From contig NC_091972.1 of assembly GCF_036711975.1 (NCBI RefSeq), positions 27,595,001 through 27,659,000 on the forward strand: a stretch of DNA of 64,000 nucleotides, in the 5' to 3' direction. Positions 54,190-64,000 of this stretch are shown piece after piece. The DNA comes from Onthophagus taurus. Taxonomy: Eukaryota > Arthropoda > Insecta > Coleoptera > Scarabaeidae. Under the pieces are notes generated by a model. That model was not told the origin of the DNA. It was given only the letters and a program-made list of their open reading frames with translations, and did no database searches. Each line of letters starts with the position of its first letter. The first letter of the stretch is position 1. The position numbers and the translations under genes were made by a program.

Positions 54190-55008
54190 CATTTATTCTA
54201 AAAGATACGTTTTGGTACAAAACAACATTAAAGAAACATTTCATTTCAAAAACCTTCACTCTGATATTGCCTTGTTTTAAAATAAATAAAATATTGTTTT
54301 TAAACATATTTTGTAACATTGAACGGAAACGAAAATCTAATATCTACTATAAACTACATAAATTAAAAACAAAACAACATTCTATTACGTTTCTCTTAAT
54401 CACCTTAGTTTCTATTAAATAATTTTAATTAAAATTTAATTATTTATTTATGTTATATATTTATTCTCTTATTGTTTTGTATGTTTCTAGCAACGGAATT
54501 CGAGATTCCTACTCCTTTCACTTTCCCTATTCGTTACGAGAGGTCGCGGATGATCGGCTAAAGTTTAGATTCCTTCTTGATATATTTCACTCACATCGTT
54601 TTGGTCAATTTTACGACAATTTGGGGGTTTTTAAAATTTTTGGGTCGGTTGTTGAACGCGATGTTCTTTGACTTATTGAATAAGAACCATATTCATTTTG
54701 TTATCTCTATCCATTTTATCCAACCCCAAAAACTCAAACGTCCATAAGTCCCTACAGATTGGGTACGTTCCTAAACACTCCCCCGCAATTTTGGTATTAA
54801 AGTTAAACTACAATTATTTTAAACGTATTCCCGTCTTAAAGTATTCTAATCTGTCTTAACCTTTAGTCACAACCTTTGTTAGTACATCTGGAAAATTTTC
54901 ATTTGTAGTATATTCCAACTTTGATTGTCTGTTAACAATACACTTCATTTAACTTTTGTAAGATTCCCTTCAAATACACTATCGCTCGTGCTGCTCTTGC
55001 TGCAGCTA
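54190..55008 (-). pseudogene. Copia element 3' end: RNase H tail, polypurine tract, LTR
   Basis: On the minus strand AARAIVYLKGILQKLNEVYC and, in shifted frame, NENFPDVLTKVVTKG resemble the end of the Copia RT-RNase H. Next come a G-rich tract (TTGCGGGGGAGTG near 54777-54790), typical of Copia primers, and TGTTTAGGAACGTACCC, which would start the 3' LTR running left towards about 54190. The left end of the LTR is not defined. The integrase part of the same element is at 56606-56774. Confidence 0.5.
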
Positions 55009-56605
55009 TACAGTATGTCCCCGGATCGAGTTACAAAGAGGAAAAAAAAATATATTACTGCTTTTTCAAACTTATCGCAGCATAAATAATGCGTCGGATA
55101 TGCTCAAACCACTAAATCGCACGAACTTTATATTCTAACTATAGAAGTTTTTTATTCCCATTTTTGTGTAAAAAATTATACTTTTCCTAAATTAAAAATT
55201 TTTCAAGTTCAATTTACAATATGTAACCATAGAAACCAATAAAATAAAATAAAAGTTACAACTTATGTTAGTGAAAAATATACGGACAAATCAAATTAAA
55301 ATATGGTCAATTGCATAATAGTATATTAAAAAACAAGTTTCGTAAGACACGTTTGAAGTGCACGAATTCAAATTGAAAAACGAGTGGCGAAGCCACGAGT
55401 TTTTTAATGAATGAGTGCTTTAAGTCTTATGAAACGTGTTTTTTATGCTATTTTTTGTAATTCTCGTTTCTATCCTTTTTTTTTCTCAAAAATAAAATAA
55501 ATTTTGACAAAGTAGGAAAATAGGTATGTAGCAGTTGGTAACACCGTAACACTTGAAAATAGAAATTTGAATTGACAATTAGAAACTGTCAAAACACAAA
55601 ATGTATTCACCTGACAAACATGTTTCATGTACACCTCCCAAAATAAGAGAAATTGCTCAGAGTTCAATGTCCTCATCATTGTGGACCTTCTATTCGATGC
55701 TAAGAACGTATTTAAACATCCATGGACAAACATTGTCACATTGACAACTAGAAAAATTAATGACCCAATGTCACCAACATGAACTGGTTCCATAAAATGT
55801 TACTAAAATCTCATTACAGCATCGGATGCTGTAAGGAGTCTCATTACAGCACCCGTTTGAGTACTGTTATAGCTTTCATTACCGTCGCGAATTACAAAAA
55901 ATATTTTACATGTAAATTTATGAGAATTTATGAAAATCACACTATGTTATTCCTCCCAATTCGGCACACATTTGAAGACGACTTCTAAATTCTTTATAAG
56001 AAGTACGAATTTCCGCCAGTGGTAGAGATTCTATCGCTTTAATTATTCTTAGTTTTAATAGTTCTGCATCATCTTGTTATGGTTCACTGTAAACAAATTG
56101 TTTCAATCGTCCCTAAAAATAAAAATCCATAATTGTAAGATCAGGACTACGTGCTGGCCATCAAATAGGACCATTTAAAAAAATTTAACCATTTGGCACA
56201 ATGTGTGAATGGTAAGCTGGGCAACTGTCTTGCTGAAAGTACATTGACCGTATAAAATTTAAAGGTAATTGGATTTACATCGCTCCTATAACGACAATGC
56301 TGGGAAGAAACAATGTCATTTGTTGAAAAGCTATCTGAAAAGCAGCGTCTTCCTCATTTAGTCTCTTTGTCTGTCTCTTTATGGATAAAACAGAACCCGT
56401 TTCCAAATTTTTTTTCATCAGTTTGCGAACCCCACATGAGATATTCTTGTGTCCGGATATTTTTGCTGGAATTTTTGTATAACTACACGAAAACATGATT
56501 CACTAGTACCATAGCACAGTACTAAATAAATTCTCTCTTTCACGGTTAGCATCGCATAAAAAGACTTAATCTCACCAACATAAGTTGTAACTTTTGTAAC
56601 TTTGA
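55009..56605. mobile_element. Tc1/mariner-like element, copy 2, right end lost
   Basis: The left end TACAGTATGTCCCCGGATCG and following 250 bp match the element at 6001-7477. The transposase relic on the minus strand (about 55950-56500) shows the same blocks in worse state, and sequence similarity stops inside the right arm at 56605. A foreign segment of about 610 bp (55322-55935) is inserted near the left side, absent from copy 1. It starts at TTAAAAAACAAGTTTCG and contains the hairpin TGGC-GAA-GCCA within ACGAGTGGCGAAGCCACGAG. Confidence 0.8.
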
Positions 56606-56774
56606 CATTTTGTACCGCTTCATCTTTACTTTTCAATAAGAATATAATTCCAAAATGAGAATAATCATCTAAAATTATTTGAAAATATTGATACCCTTCT
56701 TTAGTAATTGGGTTTATTGATTCAGTTTTTAATCGAGAAACTTTACTGGGATGTAGTACTTGCCAAAATAACAC
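56606..56774 (-). pseudogene. Copia integrase fragment
   Basis: The minus strand encodes ESINPITKEGYQYFQIILDD, then YSHFGIIFLLKSKDEAVQNV. This is the Copia integrase core with the second part of the first catalytic block (the first Asp has become Asn, where P-I-S follows D-V-C-G in typical members). It breaks off at the border of the mariner-like relic. The region between integrase and RNase H of this Copia element is missing. Confidence 0.75.
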
Positions 56775-56779
56775 AAGTT

Positions 56780-57115
56780 TTTAGCTATGAGCGATCAAAA
56801 AAAAATTTACATTTCATTTTTTATTTCGGCTAAAAGTAAACCGTAGAATTTGAAATTTTGTATGTATTTACTACTGGTTAAGACCTTATTTTCAAGCATA
56901 CCTTGAGCTTCGCTAGCGCCCTCTAAGGGGATGAAATTCACTACCTCTTTGATTCTTTTATAACAACTTTTTAACGCCATTGAATGTTAACATAAAAAAA
57001 TATGGGTTGAAAAGTTCATTCTTTAGTGGTTCTTTTTCGTCTCTTTAGTTTTTTCCTTAAAGATGTTTTTCCCTATGATAATTCCTATAAAAAATAATGT
57101 ATTAAATAATTTAGT
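56780..57115. other. No gene seen
   Basis: This is an AT-rich spacer between the Copia relic and the LINE RNase H region. Confidence 0.4.
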
Positions 57116-57119
57116 TATC

Positions 57120-58121
57120 TTGACAAAGGCCTGACTTGGAAATCACACATTAGTTGCAACAATTGTAGTCATCCAGTGTCGGAAGACAATTCAATGTGGG
57201 ATCTACACGTCTGTACTAAGATGGTAGCTCACGGAGCCATAGTTTGGTGCTCAGCAACGAGTGGCCTGCTTGTTAATCACGGGTGTCATGAGATCGACAT
57301 CCACCATCGCGCTGGAGACTATGCTGAACGTGCTGCCCCTAGATATTTTTATCAAGGAGGTGGCCGCGGTGGCGGATAATAAGCAGGTTGTAAAAATGGG
57401 AAAAGTCTGGAGCGAACTCTGGAGTGAGGCTGTTTGTAAACAACCCTTCCTTGAAGCTCGCGCAGACTACATCACACCTACTTTCTTAAACAGACCACAC
57501 TTTGGCATTGAAACGATACCCCGGAGTAACTTAAGCACGGGCAAATCGCTGACCATCTACACTGATGGATCAAAGAAGGCTGGAGACTCCGGCGCCGGAA
57601 TTTTCTCGCACGATCTCCAGCTACACCTATCCACTTCGCAAGGGTCCTACTGCACGACTGCTCAGACCGAAATAACTGCTATAAATATAGCAACCAATGT
57701 GATTATCGACACCAAAACAGTTGGCAGAAACGTTGTAATCTGCACAGATAGCAAACAGGCTATGCTGGAGGTTGGTAGGCATCGAACTACATCATCGTTT
57801 GCGAAGTCCTGTCGGCAATCACTTGAAGAGGCTAACGTTTATAACAATGTTACGATAAAGTGGCGGAAAGGATATACCGGAAATAAGGGACACGATCATG
57901 CGGACAGGTTGGCGAAACGGGCGGCTAAGAAGTCACCGGTCTCCCCTGAACCGTTTGTACCTCTGACTTTCAATACAGCATCAAATATGGGATGAGACTG
58001 CAGTAGATGTTTTTGCAAAGAAAACTCTGCTCTACCCTGACCGGAAGAGATCTACTCAGTTCCTGAGAAAATCAAAAAGTGACTTGAGGCTCCTCACCCA
58101 CTTCCTGTCCGGACACTGCAG
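57120..58121 (+). pseudogene. LINE ORF2 C-terminal part with RNase H
   Basis: The sequence begins DKGLTWKSHI and, after a small deletion and shifts, GAIVWCSATSG and LACLLITG. An open frame of 245 codons (57261-57995) follows, containing VMRSTSTIALETMLNVLPLD and an RNase H domain: TIYTDGSKKAGDSGAGIFS (first Asp), AQTEITAINIATN (Glu), VVICTDSKQAML (Asp) and GNKGHDHADRLAKRAA (last Asp). It continues as DLRLLTHFLSGHC to 58121, where an unclassified element interrupts it. The match resumes at 60183 with the R-L-R-K-H codons. An RNase H after RT is typical of I, R1-like or LOA-type groups, so this is a different family from the Jockey-like LINE. Confidence 0.85.
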
Positions 58122-60182
58122 CGAGGGGTAAACCGCTAGTTCAAATTTTGTACACCTACTTCCCCTTTGACAAATAATTCCTTATACTTCCTACTTATAT
58201 TCCTAGTATTTTCCTGTACTTCCGTGTATTTCCTCACAATTCCTTATACTTCCCCGTACTTCCGTGTACTTCCCCGTAATTCCTTTTACATACTCGTACC
58301 TCATCTCCCTTCGGACGGCATATCCACGTGTGTATTTAAGTAAAACACCCAAATAAAAGTCAATAAAAAGTAACATATATTCTTTGGCAAATAAAAACAT
58401 TGAGTTTTTCTATATAAAAACAGAAAATAATAATACTGACAAAACAGTATTAAAGTTTTTTATAATTTTGTTTGAAAGCTTTGTATAATTTCTTTATTTC
58501 TACATCATCATGTCTGCTAATTTGAAATATGCCGTTACCAAGTAAAGTTTGTTTAGTACAGAAAAAAAGTCTGTTATAAACAGTTGATTATTGTCAATAT
58601 TGTCTCTTTTGCGTTTAGATCTTTCACTTCTTCCGTACTTTTCTAATTTCCATTTTGAAGAGCTAGTCTGGGGAGAATTATTACGAGTAACAATTTTTCG
58701 TGTAGGAACTCGTGTAAGGGTGTCAGTCGAGATTTCGGTCTTTGTTGGAGTTACACACTCGGTTACGCCGACTGATACTTCTGAGGAAACATTTTCTTTA
58801 TCGGTTTCCGAGGCGGTTTCATTAAAGTAAATATTTTCAATACTCTTCAGACATTCATGATGAGATGTGTCAATACGGTCAACAGGTGTTACGGAAATAT
58901 TTTCTAGTATAATAATCTTTTGTGAATTATTTTCAACTGAAGAACTTGCACGTGAAGAACACGGATTTGGGTTCAACGTAAAATAATCAGTAATTGATGT
59001 TTCCCTGCGTTTACTTTCAACAATAGTTGCCGGCGCATTAATTTGATCGTTCGTATGCGCAGTAATATGTTTACTTAAAAAATGTTTATGAATATTAGCA
59101 TATATCCATCTTGGTTGACAAGTGTCTTTTTTGGACACCTTTTGGATTTTGCAACTTTGACCACAAAAGCAAGTCACAGTGCAAGAAAAATGTTTATCTA
59201 ATCCTTTTTGAATTTTTAGGCTTATACCATTACATTTTGATTCAAATATTAACCATTGTTCCTGACTAACTTTTGTTTTAAGCCAGCACTTTAGAGCTTT
59301 TAATATAACGCACTTTTCTGTTTCCTGATCTGTAGCTGCAGTCTCACTTAATGGTTGTGCTGAGGGGGGTGGTAATGTCTGCTCAGAAATGTTTTCAGTT
59401 ATGTCGGTTTGCGTAGACTGAGTCGATATTTTTCTCTCGTATTTGGATTTATAAAATTTGGAAATTAAAACTATTTGTTTTTTCGTGCCAGATAGCAATT
59501 TAAATTGCTGCGGATTATTTTTAAAAATCCCGTAAAACAAATTTTTTTCTTCCAAAGTTAGTAATTTATGGTAGTCATTTCTAATAAATGCTTCTATTTT
59601 TTCTAGATCATTTTCGTCAATCGTACCATGCAGCACCTCATTATCAAATCCGCTAATAGTAAGAATTTCCTTAACATTTTCATTTAATTGAAATTGTAGA
59701 AAATTTTCGGCCTCTTGAAAACAGCGATAGCGATTTGCCGTCATCCTGGCGCCTAATACAAAACAATTTACGAGCGAATTTAGTACCATTGACTCTTCAC
59801 GATATGTTAATATAAATTTAAATTTTAATATGATACTCATTCAATCTTACCTTTGAATGAAAACGATGCTTTTACCAGTAACAATTCACACACCCTTTAT
59901 GAAACAGAAACTGCGCACCTAATACTAGATCTAGCTTGTTTATGGAACATCGTAACTTCGATCGTTAGATATCGTGTTTAATCGTGTTCGATCGTGTTCA
60001 ATATATCCCCAAATTTCCCTAAATAATTTCCCGTACTTCCCCAAACTTCCTCGATAATTCCCCGTAATTCCTTGTACTTCCCCGTAATTACTCGCATCTC
60101 CCCATAATTCCCCAGACTTCCCCATAATTCCTCCGCATTTCCCCTATTTTGTACACCTACTTCCCCAGCGGTTTACCCCTCG
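58122..60182. mobile_element. Unclassified 2.06-kb DNA element with intact gene
   Basis: The ends are 16-bp perfect inverted repeats CGAGGGGTAAACCGCT (58122-58137; inverted at 60167-60182), flanked by an 8-bp duplication CACTGCAG / CACTGCCG with one mismatch. The host LINE frame is continuous once the element is removed. Just inside each end the 20-mer TTTTGTACACCTACTTCCCC (about 58147 and 60147) appears in the same orientation, followed or preceded by arrays of short TTCC/GTACTTCCCC words. The single gene (minus strand) shows no hAT, P, Merlin or other transposase motif that I recognise. Confidence 0.85.
58500..59840 (-). CDS. Unrecognised protein of the 2.06-kb element (446 aa)
   Basis: This is an intact minus-strand frame covering two thirds of the element. 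Residues about 30-130 are helical in character (FLQFQLNENVKEILTISGFD, DLEKIEAFIRNDYHKLLTLE) and end in FKLLSGTKKQIVLISKFYKS. Residues about 175-260 hold a possible zinc-binding unit (CTVTCFCGQSCKI, then W-I-Y-A-N..H-x3-H: NIHKHFLSKH). The C-terminal part is Ser/Thr/Glu-rich with a basic patch (RSERSKRKRD). The N-terminal helical block resembles, loosely, a domain seen in other transposon proteins. No DDE, recombinase or nuclease motif is evident. Earlier in-frame Met codons (residues 18 and 33) are alternative starts. Confidence 0.7.
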   Translation of the reverse strand: MSIILKFKFILTYREESMVLNSLVNCFVLGARMTANRYRCFQEAENFLQFQLNENVKEILTISGFDNEVLHGTIDENDLEKIEAFIRNDYHKLLTLEEKNLFYGIFKNNPQQFKLLSGTKKQIVLISKFYKSKYERKISTQSTQTDITENISEQTLPPPSAQPLSETAATDQETEKCVILKALKCWLKTKVSQEQWLIFESKCNGISLKIQKGLDKHFSCTVTCFCGQSCKIQKVSKKDTCQPRWIYANIHKHFLSKHITAHTNDQINAPATIVESKRRETSITDYFTLNPNPCSSRASSSVENNSQKIIILENISVTPVDRIDTSHHECLKSIENIYFNETASETDKENVSSEVSVGVTECVTPTKTEISTDTLTRVPTRKIVTRNNSPQTSSSKWKLEKYGRSERSKRKRDNIDNNQLFITDFFSVLNKLYLVTAYFKLADMMM

Positions 60183-60360
60183 CACTGCCGGTTACGCAAG
60201 CACGTCAAGTTTACCGTTCTATTAACGTTCATTAAAAACTTGGGCTGGTTTGGACTAGGTGGGATAGAGCCATTGGAGATGAAAAATGGCAAGAGTATAT
60301 AAGATAGCATTAAAGCCTTTCCAGTACTACTTATGCTTTTTCCCGTATCTTCTTAAGATG
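60183..60360 (+). pseudogene. LINE ORF2 end, continuation after the inserted element
   Basis: The codons for R-L-R-K-H-V-K-F continue GHC from 58121, matching the C-terminal G-H-C..L-R-x-H pattern of RNase H-bearing LINEs. The expected Cys-rich end is not seen. The reading frame ends shortly after (KNLGWFGLGG). Confidence 0.65.
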
Positions 60361-60396
60361 TACACAAAAATTAAAACCCAACACTTAAATTAACAA

Positions 60397-61312
60397 TAGT
60401 ATATTATTATATGTGAGTAGAAATTTTGACCACGACTATTGAAATTAATTCCATAAATTTATTTGTCCACGACTACCTTATAATATATACCTTATGAATG
60501 AGTTTTCTAAAACAAAATGGTAGTCATTTTTCACGGAGTGAATAATAGCGGTGAATAATAATCATTATTCACGGGTAGCCATCTTGACCAGACTAATAAT
60601 AATTATTTAAAACGTTAAAAGTTCAAAAAACGTCAATTTAATTCAATTTTTTAGGAGTTCCTAAATGTTTGACATTAAAAAAACCTAAACAAATTCCTTT
60701 TTTTGTATGATTTAAGCATAAATGAATTAATTTTCGTAAAGAAAACGACGTTTTATAAAACTGACACTTAATTTTGACAAATTGTTGTGAAGTTGGTTAC
60801 AGTTAGTAACATTGAATTTGTGTCACATTGACGTTTAACCTTTATTCAAAAATTTATTTAAAAAATAAATTTATGGAATCAATTTCAATAGTCGTGGACA
60901 AAGAATAGTATTCTACTCGCATATAATGAGCTATTATTCACGCAGGTTAATTACGCCACTCGCTACGCTCGTGACATAAACTTAACCTTCGTGAATAATA
61001 GCCCTCATTATATGCTCATATAATAATATACTAACATACTAAAATAACATAATAACATACTAAATGAAATATCAATTTTATAAAACGTTTTTTTACGAAA
61101 ATTAATTAATTTATGCTTAAATCATACGAAAAAAAGAATTTGTTTAGGTTCTTTTAATGTCAAACCTTTAGAAACTCCTAAAAAATTGAATTAAATTGAC
61201 GTTTTTTTGAAATTTTAATATATGATAATGATTGAATAATGATTATTCACCGCTATTATTCACTCTGTGAAAAATGACTACCATTTTGTTTTAGAAAACT
61301 CAGTTATAAGAT
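60397..61312. mobile_element. Nested foldback element pair
   Basis: Long arms at about 60495-60760 and 61050-61310 are inverted copies (TTTTCTAAAACAAAATGGTAG and complement). Nested within and beside them are further inverted pairs: GTCCACGACTATTGAAATT at about 60440 and 60875, and CATTATATG..GAATAATAG near 60920-61010. No coding frame is present. Confidence 0.7.
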
Positions 61313-61317
61313 ATATA

Positions 61318-61793
61318 TACAATGTGTCCCCGGATTGTGTACCCGTAACCCGAAAGGTATAATTGACAATAAATTTTTGAATTCAAATTCCATCTTTTGC
61401 AATTAAAGTCTGGATGTCATAAAACGAAATATAACCAAGTTTTACGTCAAATTTCCTCAAAGTACCACAGATAACGCAAGAAGTTTGTTAACCGTTGCAG
61501 GTAAAGTGGTCTTTCTGAGCAATGTACAACAAAAGTTGATTAAGATAAAATGTTTGTTATGTTAAATTATAGCGATATGCAGAATTTTATTAATTTAGCA
61601 TATAAAAGAAAAATGAGTTTTTTCTTGAAAATTTTTTTCTAATATTCCGTTTTATAATAAATACAAATGACCTAAGTGAACTAACAATTATCATTTGATA
61701 GCTTAGCTTTAGCCTATTGTCAAATATTAATTGGCCATGTTTACATTACAACATAAAATATTTATAGTGCAGTGCTATGGATTGGCCTCGTAT
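61318..61793 (+). pseudogene. 5' end of a mariner-like element with transposase start
   Basis: TACAATGTGTCCCCGGATTG at 61318 is a Tc1/mariner-type end. An ATG at 61737 (or two codons earlier) starts MFTLQHKIFIVQCYGLASYS, the opening of the DUF4817-type helix-turn-helix. Similarity ends at about 61793, so only the 5' end remains. Confidence 0.55.
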
Positions 61794-62185
61794 TCCAACT
61801 CGTTAACAACCACTTCTTCCTTATACTCTTTCAACTGTCTTAATGGCGTAAAAATTTCATTTTCCGTGGGAGGATGGAATTTTGTTAAAGCCGCTAATTT
61901 CGCTCCTTTCGGTAATTGGGCGTTATCGTTCCATGGACCATTTAAATCGGACTCATTTAAACTCGGTTATGCATTGAACTGTAGCTGAATTTTATCATTC
62001 GTGTTTTCAAATAATTTTTGATAAAGTTTAATCATTTGGTACAATTTATCGTGTAAGCTTGCGTTAAGCTTACGCCGCGCGCCGTTATAAGAAGGCAGTA
62101 TTTCATCAAGGATTTCAACGACCGATACCGGGTTATAAGTGATTTCTTTGGAATCAACTCTTGGTTTTAATGATGTTCCAGTCAT
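61790..62185 (-). pseudogene. Unrecognised protein fragment
   Basis: The minus strand has 72 codons from an ATG at 62185 (MTGTSLKPRVDSKEITYNPV, SVVEILDEILPSYNGARRKL), one stop, then about 58 more in the same frame (LPKGAKLAALTKFHPPTENE, IFTPLRQLKEYKEEV). Composition looks like real protein. I do not recognise the family. It abuts the mariner-like relic, so the element it came from is truncated. Confidence 0.4.
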
Positions 62186-62500
62186 TTTAATGATAACCGC
62201 ATGGGCAAAACAATATTTTAAATAATCTTGAATTAATTAATTTCAAGTAAAACACTTAGTTAATGGAAAATAAATGCGATAATTTATCATATCAATTAAT
62301 ATTCCTTCAACATGAACGTTGATTTTTCTCCGGGAAAGCATAAAACACCATTCTTGTTATACATTATGAGGAATAGTTTGGATCTGAGTTCTCCATGAAA
62401 GAATAGGAAATAGTCAGTATCTATGAAAACAATTAAAATTGATTTGTTAGTAAAAAAATAAAATTAAAATTACCGTTCCGTCTTAAGATTATCTCGGAAC
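62186..62500. other. No gene seen
   Basis: This is an AT-rich spacer up to the TA before the next MITE. Confidence 0.4.
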
Positions 62501-63604
62501 TACACAGGAAAAAATATAGAGTAAAAATCAACTCTAAAACATGGTTCAGATCGGTCCAATTTATTTAGAGTTATTTTTTTTGCACTATATAGTGTAGATG
62601 AATAGATTAAAAATTTACACTAAATAGTGAGAAGATGGTGTTTATTAAATAGTGTAAAATCGTTACTCTACAACAGTGTATGATATGTAATCTAATTAGA
62701 TGTTGTCGTGACTCTAATTAGATACATTTCTAATCTAATCAGTGTAAAATTAGCACTGTAAATTATTAAAGATTCGTTCTAATTTTACTCTATTAAGTGA
62801 CAAAATATCACTAAATAGTGTGTATCTTTCACTTATTAGTGTTAATTTTTAATAGGAAGTATAGAATATTTTTAGGAAGGTTTTAGGTTTGTAATAAAAA
62901 TCAAAATTATAAAATATTTGTTTTTATTTTTACTTGTAATAACTTAAATTTTAAAAAATTAAATTCTGTTTATATACATATGTATATATTTTAAAGTTTC
63001 CACCGAGTCACCATCAAAACTGCATCTAATGAGTCTTCTATAAGTTTCCTATATGTATAGTTGCACCAAGTTGCACATACTTACCAATCTTCACAAGGAA
63101 CTTGTATGTAAAATCTTCCGGAAGTTCCACTAATTTCACATCATGAATGTTTTATTTTGGCAAACATAATTAAAATAAAAATAATCGTTCTTTCTTTCTA
63201 TATCGCGTAAATCAGGTCTCGACACGGTATCGAGTTCCGACTCGTTTAGTAGATGACCGTTAAATTTTAGCTTGTATCACACCACATGTTGATCACGTGG
63301 TACCGACGAGTAATCCCGAGCAAAATAGTGCGGTGCCTACGAAGTACCCGAAGGAAAAGCACACGTCTAGTGTAAAATTTAATGTTTTATATATTACATA
63401 ACTTCACTAACATAAGTAAAAAAGAACTCTCCTTTAGAGAACTGTAAAAACTACTCTATTAAGTGAATAATATATGAACTCTATATTAATTTTAAATATA
63501 GTGTACATTAGAGTTATTTTTACCATGTGATATTACAATTTTTACTCTAATTCTTTTTACCAACTACTCTAAAATTTTTACACGACACGATTTTTTCCTG
63601 TGTA
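62501..63604. mobile_element. 1.1-kb MITE with ACACAGGAAAAAAT ends and repeated subterminal words
   Basis: The ends TACACAGGAAAAAAT and its inverted copy (finishing TTTTTCCTGTGTA at 63604) include TA. The subterminal 300 bp on each side are packed with ACTCTA/TAGAGT and CACTATTTAGTG-type words in both orientations, possibly binding sites for a transposase supplied elsewhere. The middle (62880-63400) holds no gene. Confidence 0.8.
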
Positions 63605-63847
63605 TCAACTTCATTCAATGTATTTCGCTCATCTTTTAACATCTTTGTTAATGATAACGTTATTTTATCGGTCTAAAGAAAAAATGAACTAAACAATTAA
63701 TGATGATTCGTAGAAGGAGAAAGTTGTGCTAAAGAAAGTTTATTAATCAAGAGATGCTTCACGCAGCCTTGTTTTTTAATTTAATATTTTTAATTAGGTA
63801 CAACTTTTTGAGACGATCATGTTCTCCGAGGAAGTTACATATATACA
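63605..63847. other. No gene seen
   Basis: This is an AT-rich spacer before the second foldback copy. Confidence 0.4.
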
Positions 63848-64000
63848 GGCAGGGTGTTTCGGTGACTCGGGGAATAAATTTAGCCACATATACCAGAATG
63901 AAAATGATGACGATTCATGTAAAAAAAATTAGTAAAAGTCTTCAAATTTCAAAGCTACAGGCTATCAAAGTTAGGAAATTTTAACACATTATGACGCCAA
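63848..64000. mobile_element. Foldback element, copy 2 (cut by window end)
   Basis: This starts CAGGGTGTTTCGGTGACTCG and continues through ACATATACCAGAATGAAAAT and AAAGTTAGGAAATTTTAACA. It is the reverse complement of about 1355-1490. The element runs out of the window on the right. Confidence 0.85.

Noticed and set aside
54450-54671. Plus-strand frame of 73 codons
   Set aside because: It lies in the presumed Copia LTR and shows no domain.

Overview
The window is nuclear DNA from an insect, AT-rich and unusually dense in transposable elements. Replication-dependent histone genes that end in the metazoan 3' stem-loop, short GT-AG introns and typical insect element families (errantivirus-like Gypsy, Penelope-like, piggyBac, Jockey-like LINE, Tc1/mariner with a DUF4817-type helix-turn-helix) all point that way. 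A beetle would fit, but the order cannot be fixed from sequence alone. The only clearly cellular genes are histone H1 (minus, 36266-37051), histone H3 (minus, 41793-42203) and histone H2B (plus, 47550-47921), plus an H1 pseudogene near 39.7-40.1 kb. H2A and H4 are not in the window.

Layout. 0-7.5 kb: foldback/MITE elements, then two long-inverted-repeat Tc1/mariner-like elements that abut at one shared TA (3861-6002 and 6001-7477), both with broken transposases. 8-12.7 kb: a Penelope-like element (PLE-A), split by a 1.8-kb mariner-like element and by a 109-bp LINE tail, then a second family (PLE-B). 12.7-15.7 kb: a decayed hAT copy. 15.9-25.2 kb: parts of an errantivirus-like provirus (env on the left, pol on the right, both minus) separated by a decayed Maverick/Polinton (PolB, integrase, two further ORFs), a minisatellite and a cluster of RNA-like hairpins. 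25.3-27.4 kb: a second PLE-A copy holding a 1.3-kb insertion. 28.1-35.2 kb: a second TIR element plus hAT array, this time holding a Gypsy element with an intact 1025-codon pol. 36-48 kb: the histone region, with a nearly complete LINE (42.28-47.1 kb) between divergent H3 and H2B. 48.0-52.6 kb: a piggyBac element bounded by TTAA, itself broken by LINE and Gypsy pieces. 53-57 kb: a third Penelope-like terminal structure, Copia pieces and another mariner-like relic. 57.1-60.3 kb: a LINE RNase H end containing an unclassified 2.06-kb DNA element with an intact 446-codon gene. 60.4-64 kb: foldback elements, a mariner relic and a MITE rich in ACTCTA/CACTA words.

Most coding sequence is element-derived and broken. 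Because several families occur twice, many insertions can be read directly against an empty copy in the same window, which gives exact boundaries and target-site duplications. The most interesting signals are the unclassified transposon at 58122-60182; hammerhead-ribozyme-like motifs in three Penelope-like families, each with the same four-part layout; a LINE whose 3' end is a short heptamer repeat instead of poly(A); and five closely spaced perfect or near-perfect hairpins at 22183-22384. All family assignments are from reading motifs; no database search was possible.
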